From contig DMJQ01000021.1 of assembly GCA_003457065.1 (NCBI GenBank), positions 15,101 to 25,143 on the forward strand: DNA of 10,043 nucleotides, given 5' to 3'. The stretch is from Clostridiales bacterium (GTDB lineage Bacteria; Bacillota; Clostridia; Tissierellales; Sedimentibacteraceae). Below are positions 1 through 6,975 of this stretch, piece by piece; the first letter of the stretch is position 1; each line of letters begins with the position of its first letter. The notes beneath the pieces were generated by a model. The model saw only the letters and a list, made by a program, of their open reading frames with translations, did not search any database and was not told where the DNA came from. Made by a program: the position numbers and the translations under genes.

Positions 1-1493
1 GGACCCGCCGAGAAAGCTGCGCCGTTTTCTATTACATGTTCGTCATATTTGTTGTCAAGCTTTGAAATGAAGCTGTGAGCATTGACATACTCGGATGCCT
101 TAAGTATTTCTTCATCAGTAATATTTTCATTCTGCAGCCTTATATTGCTTTTAATGTCTCCGGAGAAAAGGAATACATCCTGAAGCATCTGGCCTATATG
201 CTTTCTCAGGCTCGATATTTTTATATTTTGTATATTAATGCCGTCTATTAAAATTTCTCCTTTTTGAATGTCGTAGTATCTGCATATTAAGTTTTGAATG
301 GTGGTTTTTCCGGCTCCGGTAGCTCCTACGAAGGCGACACTTTCTCCAGGATTTACTTTAAATGATAAGTCCTTTAATATCCATTCGCCTTTATTATAAA
401 AGAACCACACATTTCTAAATTCGATGCTTCCTTTGAAACTGTCTATTTCAACTGCGTTTTCGCTTTCTTTGATTTCAGGCTTAACATCCAGCAGACCGAA
501 AATTCTTTCAGATGCCGCAGCTGCGGACTGAACGATATTAAGTTGTTCGGCTAACTCCTGTATGGGCTCAAAAAACTTGCTTATGTATCTTTGAAAAACA
601 ACAATTGTGCCTATTGATATGGTTCCTTCAAAAACCATTTTTCCGCCAAACCACAGCAATATTGACGTAGCCGTTATATTCATGAGAAAGTTTGTTGGGT
701 TGTAAATGCTGAAAGTGAAAAGTTGTTTCATGTGTTCCTTTCTTAACTTCTCATTTTCATTTTTGAAATTATCAAAGATTTCATTCTCAACGGCGAATAT
801 CTGCACGATTTTCATTCCGGACACATGTTCGGATATAAAAGCATTCAATGTGGATATTTTTCTTCTTATTTCCCTGTGTATTTTCATGGATGCATTTTTA
901 AAGACAAATGTAAACAGTGTTATAAAAGGTATTACGGTGAATGTTAAAAGTGATAATTTCAAATTATATGCCATCATGGTGATAACTATACCTATGAGCA
1001 CAAAACAGCTTTTCAGAACATTTACTATAACGCTGGTATACATTTCGTTGAGGGCTTCAGTGTCATTTGTCACCCTGGTAACAAGCTTTCCTATAGGATT
1101 GTTCGTAAAAAAGCTTAAGGAAAGTTCGTTTAAATGTGTAAAAACTTCCATTCTGATGTTGTAAATAATTTTTTGGCCTGCACGGGCTAATATCAGAGCC
1201 TGTGCATAGTTTAAAAAGAATATTGCCGCTACTGTTACAAAGTATATAAAACTGATTTTAATTACACCGTTTATATCATTCTGCCTGTCCGCGGCAAGTG
1301 CCTCATTAGAGCTGCCGTAACGTGATAAGAATTTATCTACGGCATTTCCCAGCATCACGGGCTGATAAAGTTCAATCGCAACTATTATTAATATAAGGGC
1401 TACTGCAATGATAAAATGCCATATATAAGGGTTGGCGTATTTCAACAGTCTTTTGTACATGCCTTTTTTTATTTTTTTTGATTTGTTATCCAT
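1..1493 (-). CDS. ABC exporter subunit B (TMD-NBD fusion), C-terminus cut by the window edge
   Basis: This is the second gene of an ABC exporter operon. 497 codons are open from ATG at 1493 to the left edge, and the last part of the ATPase domain lies outside. Residues about 1-330 form the type-1 exporter membrane domain, with hydrophobic segments near 24-45, 80-102, 155-175, 180-200 and 268-300. The nucleotide-binding domain follows, with Walker A GATGAGKTT (390-398), Q-loop Gln438 in QMLQD, and the start of the signature motif, FSAG (494-497), at the edge. Walker B and the H-loop are not visible. A ribosome binding site (AGGTGAT) overlaps the stop of the upstream gene, and only 8 bases separate the two genes, so they are very probably cotranscribed. 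The family resemblance is to the TM288/YheH type of heterodimeric multidrug exporters. The start fits that site; the substrate is unknown. In this frame the codon after FSAG begins CC, which would be Pro where Gln is usual. Confidence 0.9.
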   Translation of the reverse strand, partial: MDNKSKKIKKGMYKRLLKYANPYIWHFIIAVALILIIVAIELYQPVMLGNAVDKFLSRYGSSNEALAADRQNDINGVIKISFIYFVTVAAIFFLNYAQALILARAGQKIIYNIRMEVFTHLNELSLSFFTNNPIGKLVTRVTNDTEALNEMYTSVIVNVLKSCFVLIGIVITMMAYNLKLSLLTFTVIPFITLFTFVFKNASMKIHREIRRKISTLNAFISEHVSGMKIVQIFAVENEIFDNFKNENEKLRKEHMKQLFTFSIYNPTNFLMNITATSILLWFGGKMVFEGTISIGTIVVFQRYISKFFEPIQELAEQLNIVQSAAAASERIFGLLDVKPEIKESENAVEIDSFKGSIEFRNVWFFYNKGEWILKDLSFKVNPGESVAFVGATGAGKTTIQNLICRYYDIQKGEILIDGINIQNIKISSLRKHIGQMLQDVFLFSGDIKSNIRLQNENITDEEILKASEYVNAHSFISKLDNKYDEHVIENGAAFSAG

Positions 1494-1501
1494 AACATCA
1501 C

Positions 1502-3289
1502 CTATTCCTGTTCTTCAAGCATTTTTTCCAAAAGCTGCTTCTCATAAATAGAGCAGTAAAGCCCGTTGTTTTTAAGAAGTTCATCATGAGTTCCTTTTTC
1601 TGCGATTTTTCCTTCATCCAGGACTATAATCAGGTCGGCGTCCTGAATTGTGGAAATTCTGTGAGCAATAATTATGTTAGTTTTGCCTTTTCTTGTTTCC
1701 TTCAAATGTTCCAGTATTTTTTCTTCCGTACCTGTATCCACAGCAGAAACCGAGTCATCAAGAATAAGAATTTCAGGGTCTTTTATAAGAGCCCTTGCGA
1801 TTGATATGCGCTGTTTCTGGCCTCCTGATAAGGAGACTCCCCTTTCACCGATCACAGTGTCATATCCTTCTTTAAAATCAGCTATATTATCATGAACAGC
1901 TGCGGCTTTTGCTGCTTCAATTATTTTTCTCATGTCATTGCTTCGAGTTCCAAAGTCTATGTTGTTGGCAATTGTATCGGAAAACAGGAAATTATCCTGA
2001 GGAACATAGCCGATATTCTTTCTTAGCACATTGAGAGGAATGTTCAATATATCTGTACCGCTGATAAACACCGTGTTTTCGCACGGGTCAAAGACTCTTA
2101 AAAACAAATTGACCAAAGTAGTCTTGCCGCTTCCGGTTCTTCCTATTATTCCGAGAGTTTGTCCCTTTCTGACTTCAAAATGAATGTCACGGAGGACGTA
2201 CCTGTCTGTATCTGGATACATGTAATTTAGATTTTTAATTTTTATGTCTCCGGAGATATTACTGATCTCTGCGGTATTTTCAGTATCAGATATTTCAGCC
2301 GGTTCATTTAAGATGTTTTCGATTCTTTTCAGTGATGCTGCTCCCATTGTAAATATATTTATCGTTATGCCTATTGCCATCATAGGCCATACAAGCATTC
2401 CCAAATATGAAATGAAAGCGGTGAAATCTCCTAATGTTATTTGTCCCTTAATGGTGATGTACCCGCCGTATCCTATGGCGATTGATAGTGCCAGCCCCGA
2501 GACCATCTGCATAAAAGGATGAATTACGGTTTGAAGTTTTAAAAGCCTCATATTTTTATCATATGCATTTTTGTTTTTCTTTTCAAAGGACATACTTGCT
2601 TTAGATTCCTGTACAAATGATTTTATGACTTTTATGCCTGATAAATTTTCCTGTACGAAGTTTGACAAACCTGCAAATGCTTCCTGCCTGTCGGAAAAAC
2701 GGCCGAACATTTCTCGCCCCATAAGTCTTGCGGACAATGCAATTAAAAGTAAAGGAACAACAGTGGCCACAGTCAGAAGAGGGTCGATTTCCGTGACCAT
2801 ATTAAACAATGTCAGCGTACCGAGTGCGATTACATCAAACAGTGTTAAAATTCCCTGAGCCAGTGCCACGCGTACCGCATCCAGATCGTTTGTCATGTAT
2901 GCCATTATTTCTCCGGGAGTGTGCTTCTGATAATATTTTGCCGACATTTTTTCCAGGTGAGAGAACATGTCGTTTCTGATGTCCCGTTCGATGTTGCGGG
3001 AAGTTCCAAAAATATAAAATCTCCATAAGATTCTTCCAGCATACATGACTATGGCAATAACAAAGAGCATTATAATAGAAGACTTTATGGATTCCATGGC
3101 AATATTGTTCAGCTCAATGCCGTCAATAATGTTACCAACAATGATAGGAACCCTCGTCTGAGCCACATCTACAATTATAAGAGCAATGACGCCCAATATA
3201 TAATTCAGTAAATATTTTTTGAAAAATATTCTTATATACCTGCTTTTCATAAATCCTGTATTCTTATTTCCCATGTTTTCTGGATTCAT
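1502..3289 (-). CDS. ABC exporter subunit A, heterodimeric multidrug-type, with a degenerate ATPase site
   Basis: This is a complete 595-residue half-transporter, the usual length for a fused membrane and ATPase exporter subunit. The membrane domain covers about 25-320, with hydrophobic segments near 28-45, 70-88, 145-165, 170-190, 262-282 and 290-312. The ATPase domain has A-loop Tyr358, Walker A GRTGSGKTT (383-391), Q-loop Gln431, signature LSGGQ (487-491), Walker B ILILDD (507-512) and H-loop His543. Asp512 stands where the catalytic Glu is normally found. In the TM287/TM288 and YheI/YheH families this marks the subunit that supplies the non-hydrolysing site, with the partner carrying the active one. 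The gene directly downstream is that partner. The start at 3289 is preceded by AGGAG seven bases upstream and by a good sigma-A promoter. The role is inferred to be export of hydrophobic compounds, lipids or peptides across the cytoplasmic membrane; the substrate cannot be read from the sequence. Confidence 0.95.
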   Translation of the reverse strand: MNPENMGNKNTGFMKSRYIRIFFKKYLLNYILGVIALIIVDVAQTRVPIIVGNIIDGIELNNIAMESIKSSIIMLFVIAIVMYAGRILWRFYIFGTSRNIERDIRNDMFSHLEKMSAKYYQKHTPGEIMAYMTNDLDAVRVALAQGILTLFDVIALGTLTLFNMVTEIDPLLTVATVVPLLLIALSARLMGREMFGRFSDRQEAFAGLSNFVQENLSGIKVIKSFVQESKASMSFEKKNKNAYDKNMRLLKLQTVIHPFMQMVSGLALSIAIGYGGYITIKGQITLGDFTAFISYLGMLVWPMMAIGITINIFTMGAASLKRIENILNEPAEISDTENTAEISNISGDIKIKNLNYMYPDTDRYVLRDIHFEVRKGQTLGIIGRTGSGKTTLVNLFLRVFDPCENTVFISGTDILNIPLNVLRKNIGYVPQDNFLFSDTIANNIDFGTRSNDMRKIIEAAKAAAVHDNIADFKEGYDTVIGERGVSLSGGQKQRISIARALIKDPEILILDDSVSAVDTGTEEKILEHLKETRKGKTNIIIAHRISTIQDADLIIVLDEGKIAEKGTHDELLKNNGLYCSIYEKQLLEKMLEEQE

Positions 3290-3317
3290 TATATTCTCCT
3301 AATATGATATCTATTAC

Positions 3318-3345
3318 ATTATACTATTTTTTACTATATTTCCAA
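3318..3345 (-). promoter_or_regulatory. Sigma-A promoter of the ABC exporter operon
   Basis: On the minus strand, a -35 box TTGGAA (3340-3345) and a perfect -10 box TATAAT (3318-3323) are separated by 16 bases. Transcription would start about 20 bases upstream of the ATG at 3289, leaving a short leader with the AGGAG ribosome binding site. No operator is evident. Confidence 0.7.
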
Positions 3346-3409
3346 GTATTTTATTTTCATGCACAAGCAAATTTCAGATATGAAAAAATTATTTAATGAA
3401 TAAAAATTA

Positions 3410-3438
3410 TTGACAATTTTTTATTTCTGTGATAACAT
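3410..3438 (+). promoter_or_regulatory. Promoter of tRNA-Val
   Basis: TTGACA (3410-3415) and TAACAT (3433-3438) are separated by 17 bases, and the tRNA begins 26 bases after the -10 box. Upstream the DNA is A/T-rich, with a 10-base direct repeat AAAAATTATT at 3384-3393 and 3402-3411. This could act as an UP-like element, but that is inference. Confidence 0.75.
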
Positions 3439-3464
3439 TGTTTTCACTGATAATTAAACAGTTG

Positions 3465-3537
3465 GGAAGCTTAGCTCAGTTGGGAGAGCATCTGCCTTAC
3501 AAGCAGAGGGTCATAGGTTCGAGCCCTATAGTTTCCA
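3465..3537 (+). tRNA. tRNA-Val (anticodon UAC), no encoded CCA
   Basis: The full cloverleaf can be drawn. The acceptor stem GGAAGCT (3465-3471) pairs with AGTTTCC (3530-3536), with one G-U pair. The D stem is GCTC/GAGC. The anticodon stem TCTGC/GCAGA encloses loop CTTACAA, with anticodon TAC at 3498-3500. The T arm ATAGG/CCTAT has loop TTCGAGC. The discriminator base is A3537, and the following bases are TATA, so the CCA tail must be added by nucleotidyltransferase. It is a single tRNA gene with its own promoter. Confidence 0.97.
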
Positions 3538-3540
3538 TAT

Positions 3541-3575
3541 AATATGCGGCTCATTTGTGGGGTCGCATATTTATT
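3541..3575 (+). terminator. Weak hairpin after tRNA-Val
   Basis: AATATGCG (3541-3548) pairs with CGCATATT (3564-3571), and CTC/GGG can pair inside the loop. The following bases are only moderately T-rich (TATTTA). This may be a processing hairpin or a weak terminator; the better terminator lies about 45 bases further on. Confidence 0.4.
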
Positions 3576-3611
3576 TAGGTTATATTTATTGAAATCTAAA
3601 TTACCGCTTTA

Positions 3612-3636
3612 AGATGAGTTTTTACTCATTTTTTTT
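3612..3636 (+). terminator. Intrinsic terminator of the tRNA-Val transcript
   Basis: ATGAGT (3614-3619), loop TTTT and ACTCAT (3624-3629) form a hairpin that two flanking bases on each side can lengthen. It runs directly into a tract of eight T (3629-3636). It lies between tRNA-Val and the argG promoter and would insulate the two units. Confidence 0.75.
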
Positions 3637-3754
3637 CTGCTGATAAAAATTTCGTTTGCCACATAAGAGCTGTTACTAAGACGAATGGATTAGTTAGATC
3701 GAAAAATAAATATGGTATAAATATAATAGTTTTCGAAAATTTTTAAAAAATCTG
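3637..3754. other. A/T-rich spacer between the tRNA-Val and argG units
   Basis: I see no gene here. It contains the palindrome TTTTCGAAAA (3730-3739). Its first half also has a matching CGAAAA at 3700-3705, so a small hairpin is possible. No function can be assigned. Confidence 0.4.
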
Positions 3755-3783
3755 TTGACAAACTTAAAAGCATAGCATATAAT
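3755..3783 (+). promoter_or_regulatory. Sigma-A promoter of argG
   Basis: A perfect -35 box TTGACA (3755-3760) and a perfect -10 box TATAAT (3778-3783) are separated by 17 bases. Transcription would begin near 3790, at the start of the T-box leader. A consensus promoter suits a gene whose control lies in attenuation and not in initiation. Confidence 0.85.
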
Positions 3784-3789
3784 TGGATA

Positions 3790-4028
3790 AAAATAATTTA
3801 TTATGTATAATTTAATGATTGGACGAGTAAATTAAATTTAGCTTCAGCGAGTCGGTAGAGAGTGCAAGTCCGGCAGTGACATTTAATCGAAAAGAATCCA
3901 TGAAAAGATTCTCAGAAGTAGCAGTATGAGAATACGGTTAAATACCGTTATAATGCAGAGATAAACAAACTGCCTGTAAAGAAGAGTGGTACCGCGGTGC
4001 GAGCCGCCTCTTTATAAGCGGTTTTTTT
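3790..4028 (+). promoter_or_regulatory. T-box riboswitch (predicted tRNA-Arg sensor) controlling argG
   Basis: The T-box sequence AGAGTGGTACCGCG lies at 3983-3996; its UGGU can pair with an ACCA tRNA tail. The other canonical parts fit in order. In stem I, TGGA (3820-3823) pairs with TCCA (3897-3900) above UGA-type kink-turn bases. ATTAAAT (3831-3837) pairs with ATTTAAT (3881-3887). AGCGAG (3846-3851) leads into the apical helix GTCGG/CCGGC (3851-3855/3870-3874), with GTGCAAG in the loop. The specifier loop has AGTA on its 5' side and CGAAAAGAA on its 3' side. Arg codon AGA (3893-3895) sits one purine before the lower helix. Stem II is ATTCTCA/TGAGAAT (3908-3914/3927-3933) with AGTAG in its loop. 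Next come ACGGT/ACCGT (3934-3938/3944-3948) and a small stem III, GCAG/CTGC. Uncharged tRNA-Arg should favour antitermination and argG expression. AAG, one base earlier, is the alternative specifier, but it would mean lysine. Confidence 0.93.
4001..4028 (+). terminator. T-box attenuator terminator
   Basis: CCGC (4004-4007) pairs with GCGG (4018-4021), extended by wobble and A-U pairs into the T tract, and is followed by seven T (4022-4028). It competes with the antiterminator that includes the T-box sequence at 3983-3996. This is the off-state of the argG leader. Confidence 0.85.
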
Positions 4029-4148
4029 GTGCCATGACTCAATTTTTCCGAACTCTGAATGGAAGTTTCTGCCGGTGAAGCTGTGCGGGCAACAAGTTTG
4101 TATGATCTTTGTAACATGCAAAAAATCGACTGCATTATGAAATAACAA

Positions 4149-4164
4149 ACGTATAAACATACGT
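4149..4164 (+). promoter_or_regulatory. ARG-box-like palindrome upstream of argG
   Basis: A perfect inverted repeat, ACGTAT-AAAC-ATACGT, sits 37 bases before the argG start and inside the transcript. The 5+4+5 core geometry resembles ArgR/AhrC operators (type TGAAT-N4-ATTCA), but the base match is partial. It could instead be an RNA hairpin. This is speculative. Confidence 0.3.
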
Positions 4165-4201
4165 GTGTACCAAAACAAAAAATTTAAACTGGAGGAAAGA
4201 A

Positions 4202-5452
4202 ATGAACAAAGAAAAAGTAGTATTGGCATATTCAGGCGGATTGGACACATCAATTATTATTCCGTGGTTAAAGGAAAATTACAATGATTTAGATATTATT
4301 GCCTGCTGTGTAAATGTGGGGCAGGAAGACGATATGGACTTAGTGAGGAACAAGGCATTGTCATCCGGAGCAAGCAAAGTATGCATTGAAAATGTTGTTA
4401 ATGAATTTGTGGAAGAGTATGTTTACAAGGGAATCAAGGCAAATGCTGTTTACGAAGGTAAATATCTTTTGGGAACAGCTTATGCAAGGCCGCTCATTGC
4501 CAAAAAATTGGTTGAAACTGCTCACAGTGAAGGGGCTGAATATATTGCCCACGGCTGCACAGGAAAGGGAAACGATCAGGTGCGTTTAGAAACGGCAATA
4601 GCGGCATTGGATCCTGAGATTAAAATTATTGCTCCATGGCGTATGTGGAATATATCTTCAAGAGAAGAAGCCATAGACTACGCTCAGTCCAAAAATATTG
4701 ACCTACACGGAATCACCAAGGAAAAAATTTATTCCAGAGATCAAAATATTCTTCATATAAGCCATGAAGGCGGAATGCTTGAGAATCCTGCAAGTGAACC
4801 GGATCTTGACGAAATACTGGTAATGACAAACACGGTTGAAAAAGCTCCTGATTTTGCGGAATATGTCAAAATAGAATTTAAAGAAGGTATACCTGTAAAA
4901 TTAAACGGTAAAAAGTTAAACGGCGAAGAAATGCTCGGTGCATTAAATAAAATAGGTGGAACTCACGGCATAGGCGTTATGGATTTGCTTGAAAACAGAC
5001 TTGTGGGAATGAAGTCAAGAGGAATTTACGAAACACCGGGAGGAACGATATTAATAGAAGCTCATAAGTATCTTGAAAGTTTTGTGTTGGAGAAAGAAGC
5101 CGCGCACTTTAAAGATATGATAGGTCAGAAATATGCGGAGCTTGTGTACAATGCAATGTGGTTTTCGGGACTTAAGAATGCTTTTGATGCGTTTATCGAT
5201 TCTACGCAGAAAAATGTTACGGGAACCGTTAAATTGAAATTATACAAAGGCACTGTTAAATTTGCCGGGATGACATCGGATCATGCGCTGTATAATGAAT
5301 CGATCTCATCATTCTCCACAGGTGATTTGTACGATCAGAAAGATGCCACCGGATTCATACATTTATACAGCCTTCCATACAAAATTCAGGCATTGAATGA
5401 ATTAAATTTAAAGAAAAATGCTGTGCAGGTGAAGTACAGTTTTAAGGAATAG
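4202..5452 (+). CDS. argG: Argininosuccinate synthase
   Basis: The enzyme joins citrulline and aspartate with ATP to give argininosuccinate, AMP and pyrophosphate, the seventh step of arginine synthesis, in the cytoplasm. It has 416 residues, within the usual 395-450 range. The N-terminal PP-loop motif AYSGGLDTS (9-17) binds [15 protein letters not shown] (117-128) and [17 protein letters not shown] (265-281) are family signatures for substrate binding and the C-terminal synthetase domain. [12 protein letters not shown] (185-196) is the form often seen in Firmicutes. An in-frame GTG at 4163 is open, but the real start is ATG 4202, directly after GGAGGAAAGA and matching family N-termini. Expression is predicted to be governed by the upstream T-box, so it should respond to tRNA-Arg charging. 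The gene stands alone: argH, often next to it, is absent, and a strong terminator follows 20 bases after the stop. Confidence 0.98.
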   Translation: MNKEKVVLAYSGGLDTSIIIPWLKENYNDLDIIACCVNVGQEDDMDLVRNKALSSGASKVCIENVVNEFVEEYVYKGIKANAVYEGKYLLGTAYARPLIAKKLVETAHSEGAEYIAHGCTGKGNDQVRLETAIAALDPEIKIIAPWRMWNISSREEAIDYAQSKNIDLHGITKEKIYSRDQNILHISHEGGMLENPASEPDLDEILVMTNTVEKAPDFAEYVKIEFKEGIPVKLNGKKLNGEEMLGALNKIGGTHGIGVMDLLENRLVGMKSRGIYETPGGTILIEAHKYLESFVLEKEAAHFKDMIGQKYAELVYNAMWFSGLKNAFDAFIDSTQKNVTGTVKLKLYKGTVKFAGMTSDHALYNESISSFSTGDLYDQKDATGFIHLYSLPYKIQALNELNLKKNAVQVKYSFKE

Positions 5453-5472
5453 GATGCGGCGGTAAGGCATTT

Positions 5473-5497
5473 AAGAGAGGAAACCTCTCTTTTTTTT
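5473..5497 (+). terminator. Intrinsic terminator of argG
   Basis: A perfect 8-bp stem, AAGAGAGG (5473-5480) with CCTCTCTT (5484-5491), has a three-base AAA loop and runs into continuous T through 5497. It begins 20 bases after the argG stop and separates argG from the MATE gene. Confidence 0.95.
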
Positions 5498-5518
5498 ATT
5501 TTCAAATATATTAGGTTA

Positions 5519-5546
5519 TGTTATACTATATTAATTGACAAGGAGG
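5519..5546 (+). promoter_or_regulatory. Extended -10 promoter and ribosome binding site of the MATE gene
   Basis: TGTTATACT (5519-5527) has the TGn extension in front of -10 box TATACT. The -35 region is poor (TTTTCA at 5499-5504, spacing 17). A perfect AGGAGG (5541-5546) follows, seven bases before a TTG codon at 5554. This placement decides the start in favour of TTG over the ATG codons further in. Confidence 0.6.
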
Positions 5547-5553
5547 TGGTTGA

Positions 5554-6936
5554 TTGAAATTAAAAGATAAAAATGATAATCTCTCAATGAGTACTATGAC
5601 GGAAGGAAATCCTCTTAAAATATTGCTTAAGTTTGCATTTCCGATGCTTGTGGGAAATGTTCTGCAACAGCTGTATAATATGGTTGACAGCATAGTTGTA
5701 GGCAATTATGTTGGAAAAATAGCGCTGGCTGCCGTGGGAACGGGATTCCCGATTATATTTATGATGGCAGCAATGTTCATAGGCCTTGGGATTGGAGCGA
5801 CAATCCTTATATCACAATATATAGGCGCAGGCGATGTGGACAGCGTAAAAAAGACATCACAGACAATTTATACGGCAATGATTATAGGTTCAATTCCAAT
5901 ATCAATAATTGGCATTTTTTTATGCGAACCAATATTAAACTTAATTAATACCCCTGCAGATACACTGCCGATGGCAAAGCAGTACATGGTTATTATATTT
6001 GCGGGAATGGTAGGAACTTTTGGGTATAATGTTAATGCTGGAATACTTCAGGGATTCGGCGACAGCAAATCTTCGCTGTTGTTTTTAGCTATAGCGACGG
6101 TTATAAACATAATTCTTGACCTTGTTTTTGTAGTTATATTTCATTGGAGCGTTTCAGGCGTAGCAATAGCTACAATTATTGCTCAGATTATTTCCTGGAT
6201 ATTCGGAATAATATACATGCGTAAAAAATATGAAGTGCTGAGGTTTTCGGTAATACAATTTAAGTTTGACAAGGAAATATTTAAGAAAATTCTGAAATTG
6301 GGACTGCCCACCGGCATTCAGCAGACGTTGTTCTCGGTAGGAATTATGAGTCTTCAATCGCTTGTTAACAGCTACGGTTCGGATTTTATAGCAGGATTCA
6401 ATGCAGCAAACAAAATTGATACATTTGCTTTCATGCCTATCCAAAGCTTCAGCAACGCAGTAACGACATTTACAGGTCAGAATATCGGAGCAAAGCGAAT
6501 GGACAGGGTTCATAAGGGAACTGTCACGGCAGTTAGTCTGTCGGTAATAGTTTGCTTGATCGCTCTTGTTATTCTTCCGGTTGGACCGTCAATTCTCGGA
6601 TTATTTAATTCTGATCCTCCGGTAATAGAAGCCGGAATGATATACTTAAATAATGTTCTGCCTTTTTACACTCTTTTGGCAATGGTGTTCACACTAAATG
6701 CCGTTATAAGAGGAGCAGGCGAATCTGTTGTTCCTATGATTGGTGCAATTGCCTCACTGTGGCTCGGCAGGATACCCGCAGCATTTTTCATAGCCGATAA
6801 ATTCGGTAAAGAATATATGTTTATCAGTTACGGAGTAGGCTGGGCGCTATGGCTCATGATGACAGGCCCATATTATCTATCGGGAAAATGGAAAGCCAAA
6901 TCTCAAAAGCTTTTAAGCAATTCAGACAAAAAATAG
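5554..6936 (+). CDS. MATE-family multidrug/toxin efflux protein
   Basis: This is an integral membrane antiporter of 460 residues, the usual MATE length, with about twelve hydrophobic helices in two six-helix halves. The first half opens with GNPLKILLKFAFPMLVGN (18-35) and continues with LYNMVDSIVVGNYVG (40-54) and ISQYIGAGD (86-94). The loop motif GILQGFGDSKSS (163-174) lies between helices. The second half has GLPTGIQQ (250-257), FIAGFNAANKID (278-289) and VIRGAGES (384-391). These are typical of the DinF/NorM-like group common in Clostridia, which use a sodium or proton gradient to expel cationic drugs or metabolites. The substrate is unknown. The TTG start is chosen because of the AGGAGG seven bases upstream; an internal ATG at residue 12 is the alternative. 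The gene is transcribed alone and converges on the aminotransferase gene. Confidence 0.95.
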   Translation: MKLKDKNDNLSMSTMTEGNPLKILLKFAFPMLVGNVLQQLYNMVDSIVVGNYVGKIALAAVGTGFPIIFMMAAMFIGLGIGATILISQYIGAGDVDSVKKTSQTIYTAMIIGSIPISIIGIFLCEPILNLINTPADTLPMAKQYMVIIFAGMVGTFGYNVNAGILQGFGDSKSSLLFLAIATVINIILDLVFVVIFHWSVSGVAIATIIAQIISWIFGIIYMRKKYEVLRFSVIQFKFDKEIFKKILKLGLPTGIQQTLFSVGIMSLQSLVNSYGSDFIAGFNAANKIDTFAFMPIQSFSNAVTTFTGQNIGAKRMDRVHKGTVTAVSLSVIVCLIALVILPVGPSILGLFNSDPPVIEAGMIYLNNVLPFYTLLAMVFTLNAVIRGAGESVVPMIGAIASLWLGRIPAAFFIADKFGKEYMFISYGVGWALWLMMTGPYYLSGKWKAKSQKLLSNSDKK

Positions 6937-6940
6937 GCTA

Positions 6941-6975
6941 AAAAAAGCACTGGCAATCAATGCCAGTGTTTAATA
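6941..6975 (-). terminator. Convergent terminator, strongest for the aminotransferase gene
   Basis: CACTGGCA (6948-6955), loop ATCAA and TGCCAGTG (6961-6968) form a perfect 8-bp stem. Read on the minus strand it is followed by CTTTTTTT, a good intrinsic terminator for the aminotransferase gene. On the plus strand the tail is TTTAATATT, weaker but possibly enough to end the MATE transcript. Confidence 0.88.

Noticed and set aside
706-1164. 152-residue plus-strand open frame
   Set aside because: It lies opposite the membrane domain of the downstream ABC subunit, whose motifs are clear. There is no ribosome binding site and no family resemblance.
1586-2858. Several plus-strand frames of 70-95 residues
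   Set aside because: All are antisense shadows of the upstream ABC subunit, which is intact with every ATPase motif.
4034-4078. 14-codon frame with two Arg codons as an arginine leader peptide
   Set aside because: There is no Shine-Dalgarno sequence before the ATG and it lies after the attenuator, so it cannot drive it. It is kept only as a note in the long-spacer finding.
4163-4201. GTG start 13 codons upstream for argG
   Set aside because: GGAGGAAAGA directly precedes ATG 4202, and the family N-terminus matches that Met. The extension overlaps the palindrome.
3938-4253. Minus-strand frames of 65 and 101 residues
   Set aside because: They run through the T-box, its terminator and the start of argG; no promoter or ribosome binding site supports them.
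6154-6513. 119-residue minus-strand frame
   Set aside because: It is antisense to the middle of the MATE gene, rich in Cys and His by chance, with no initiation signals.
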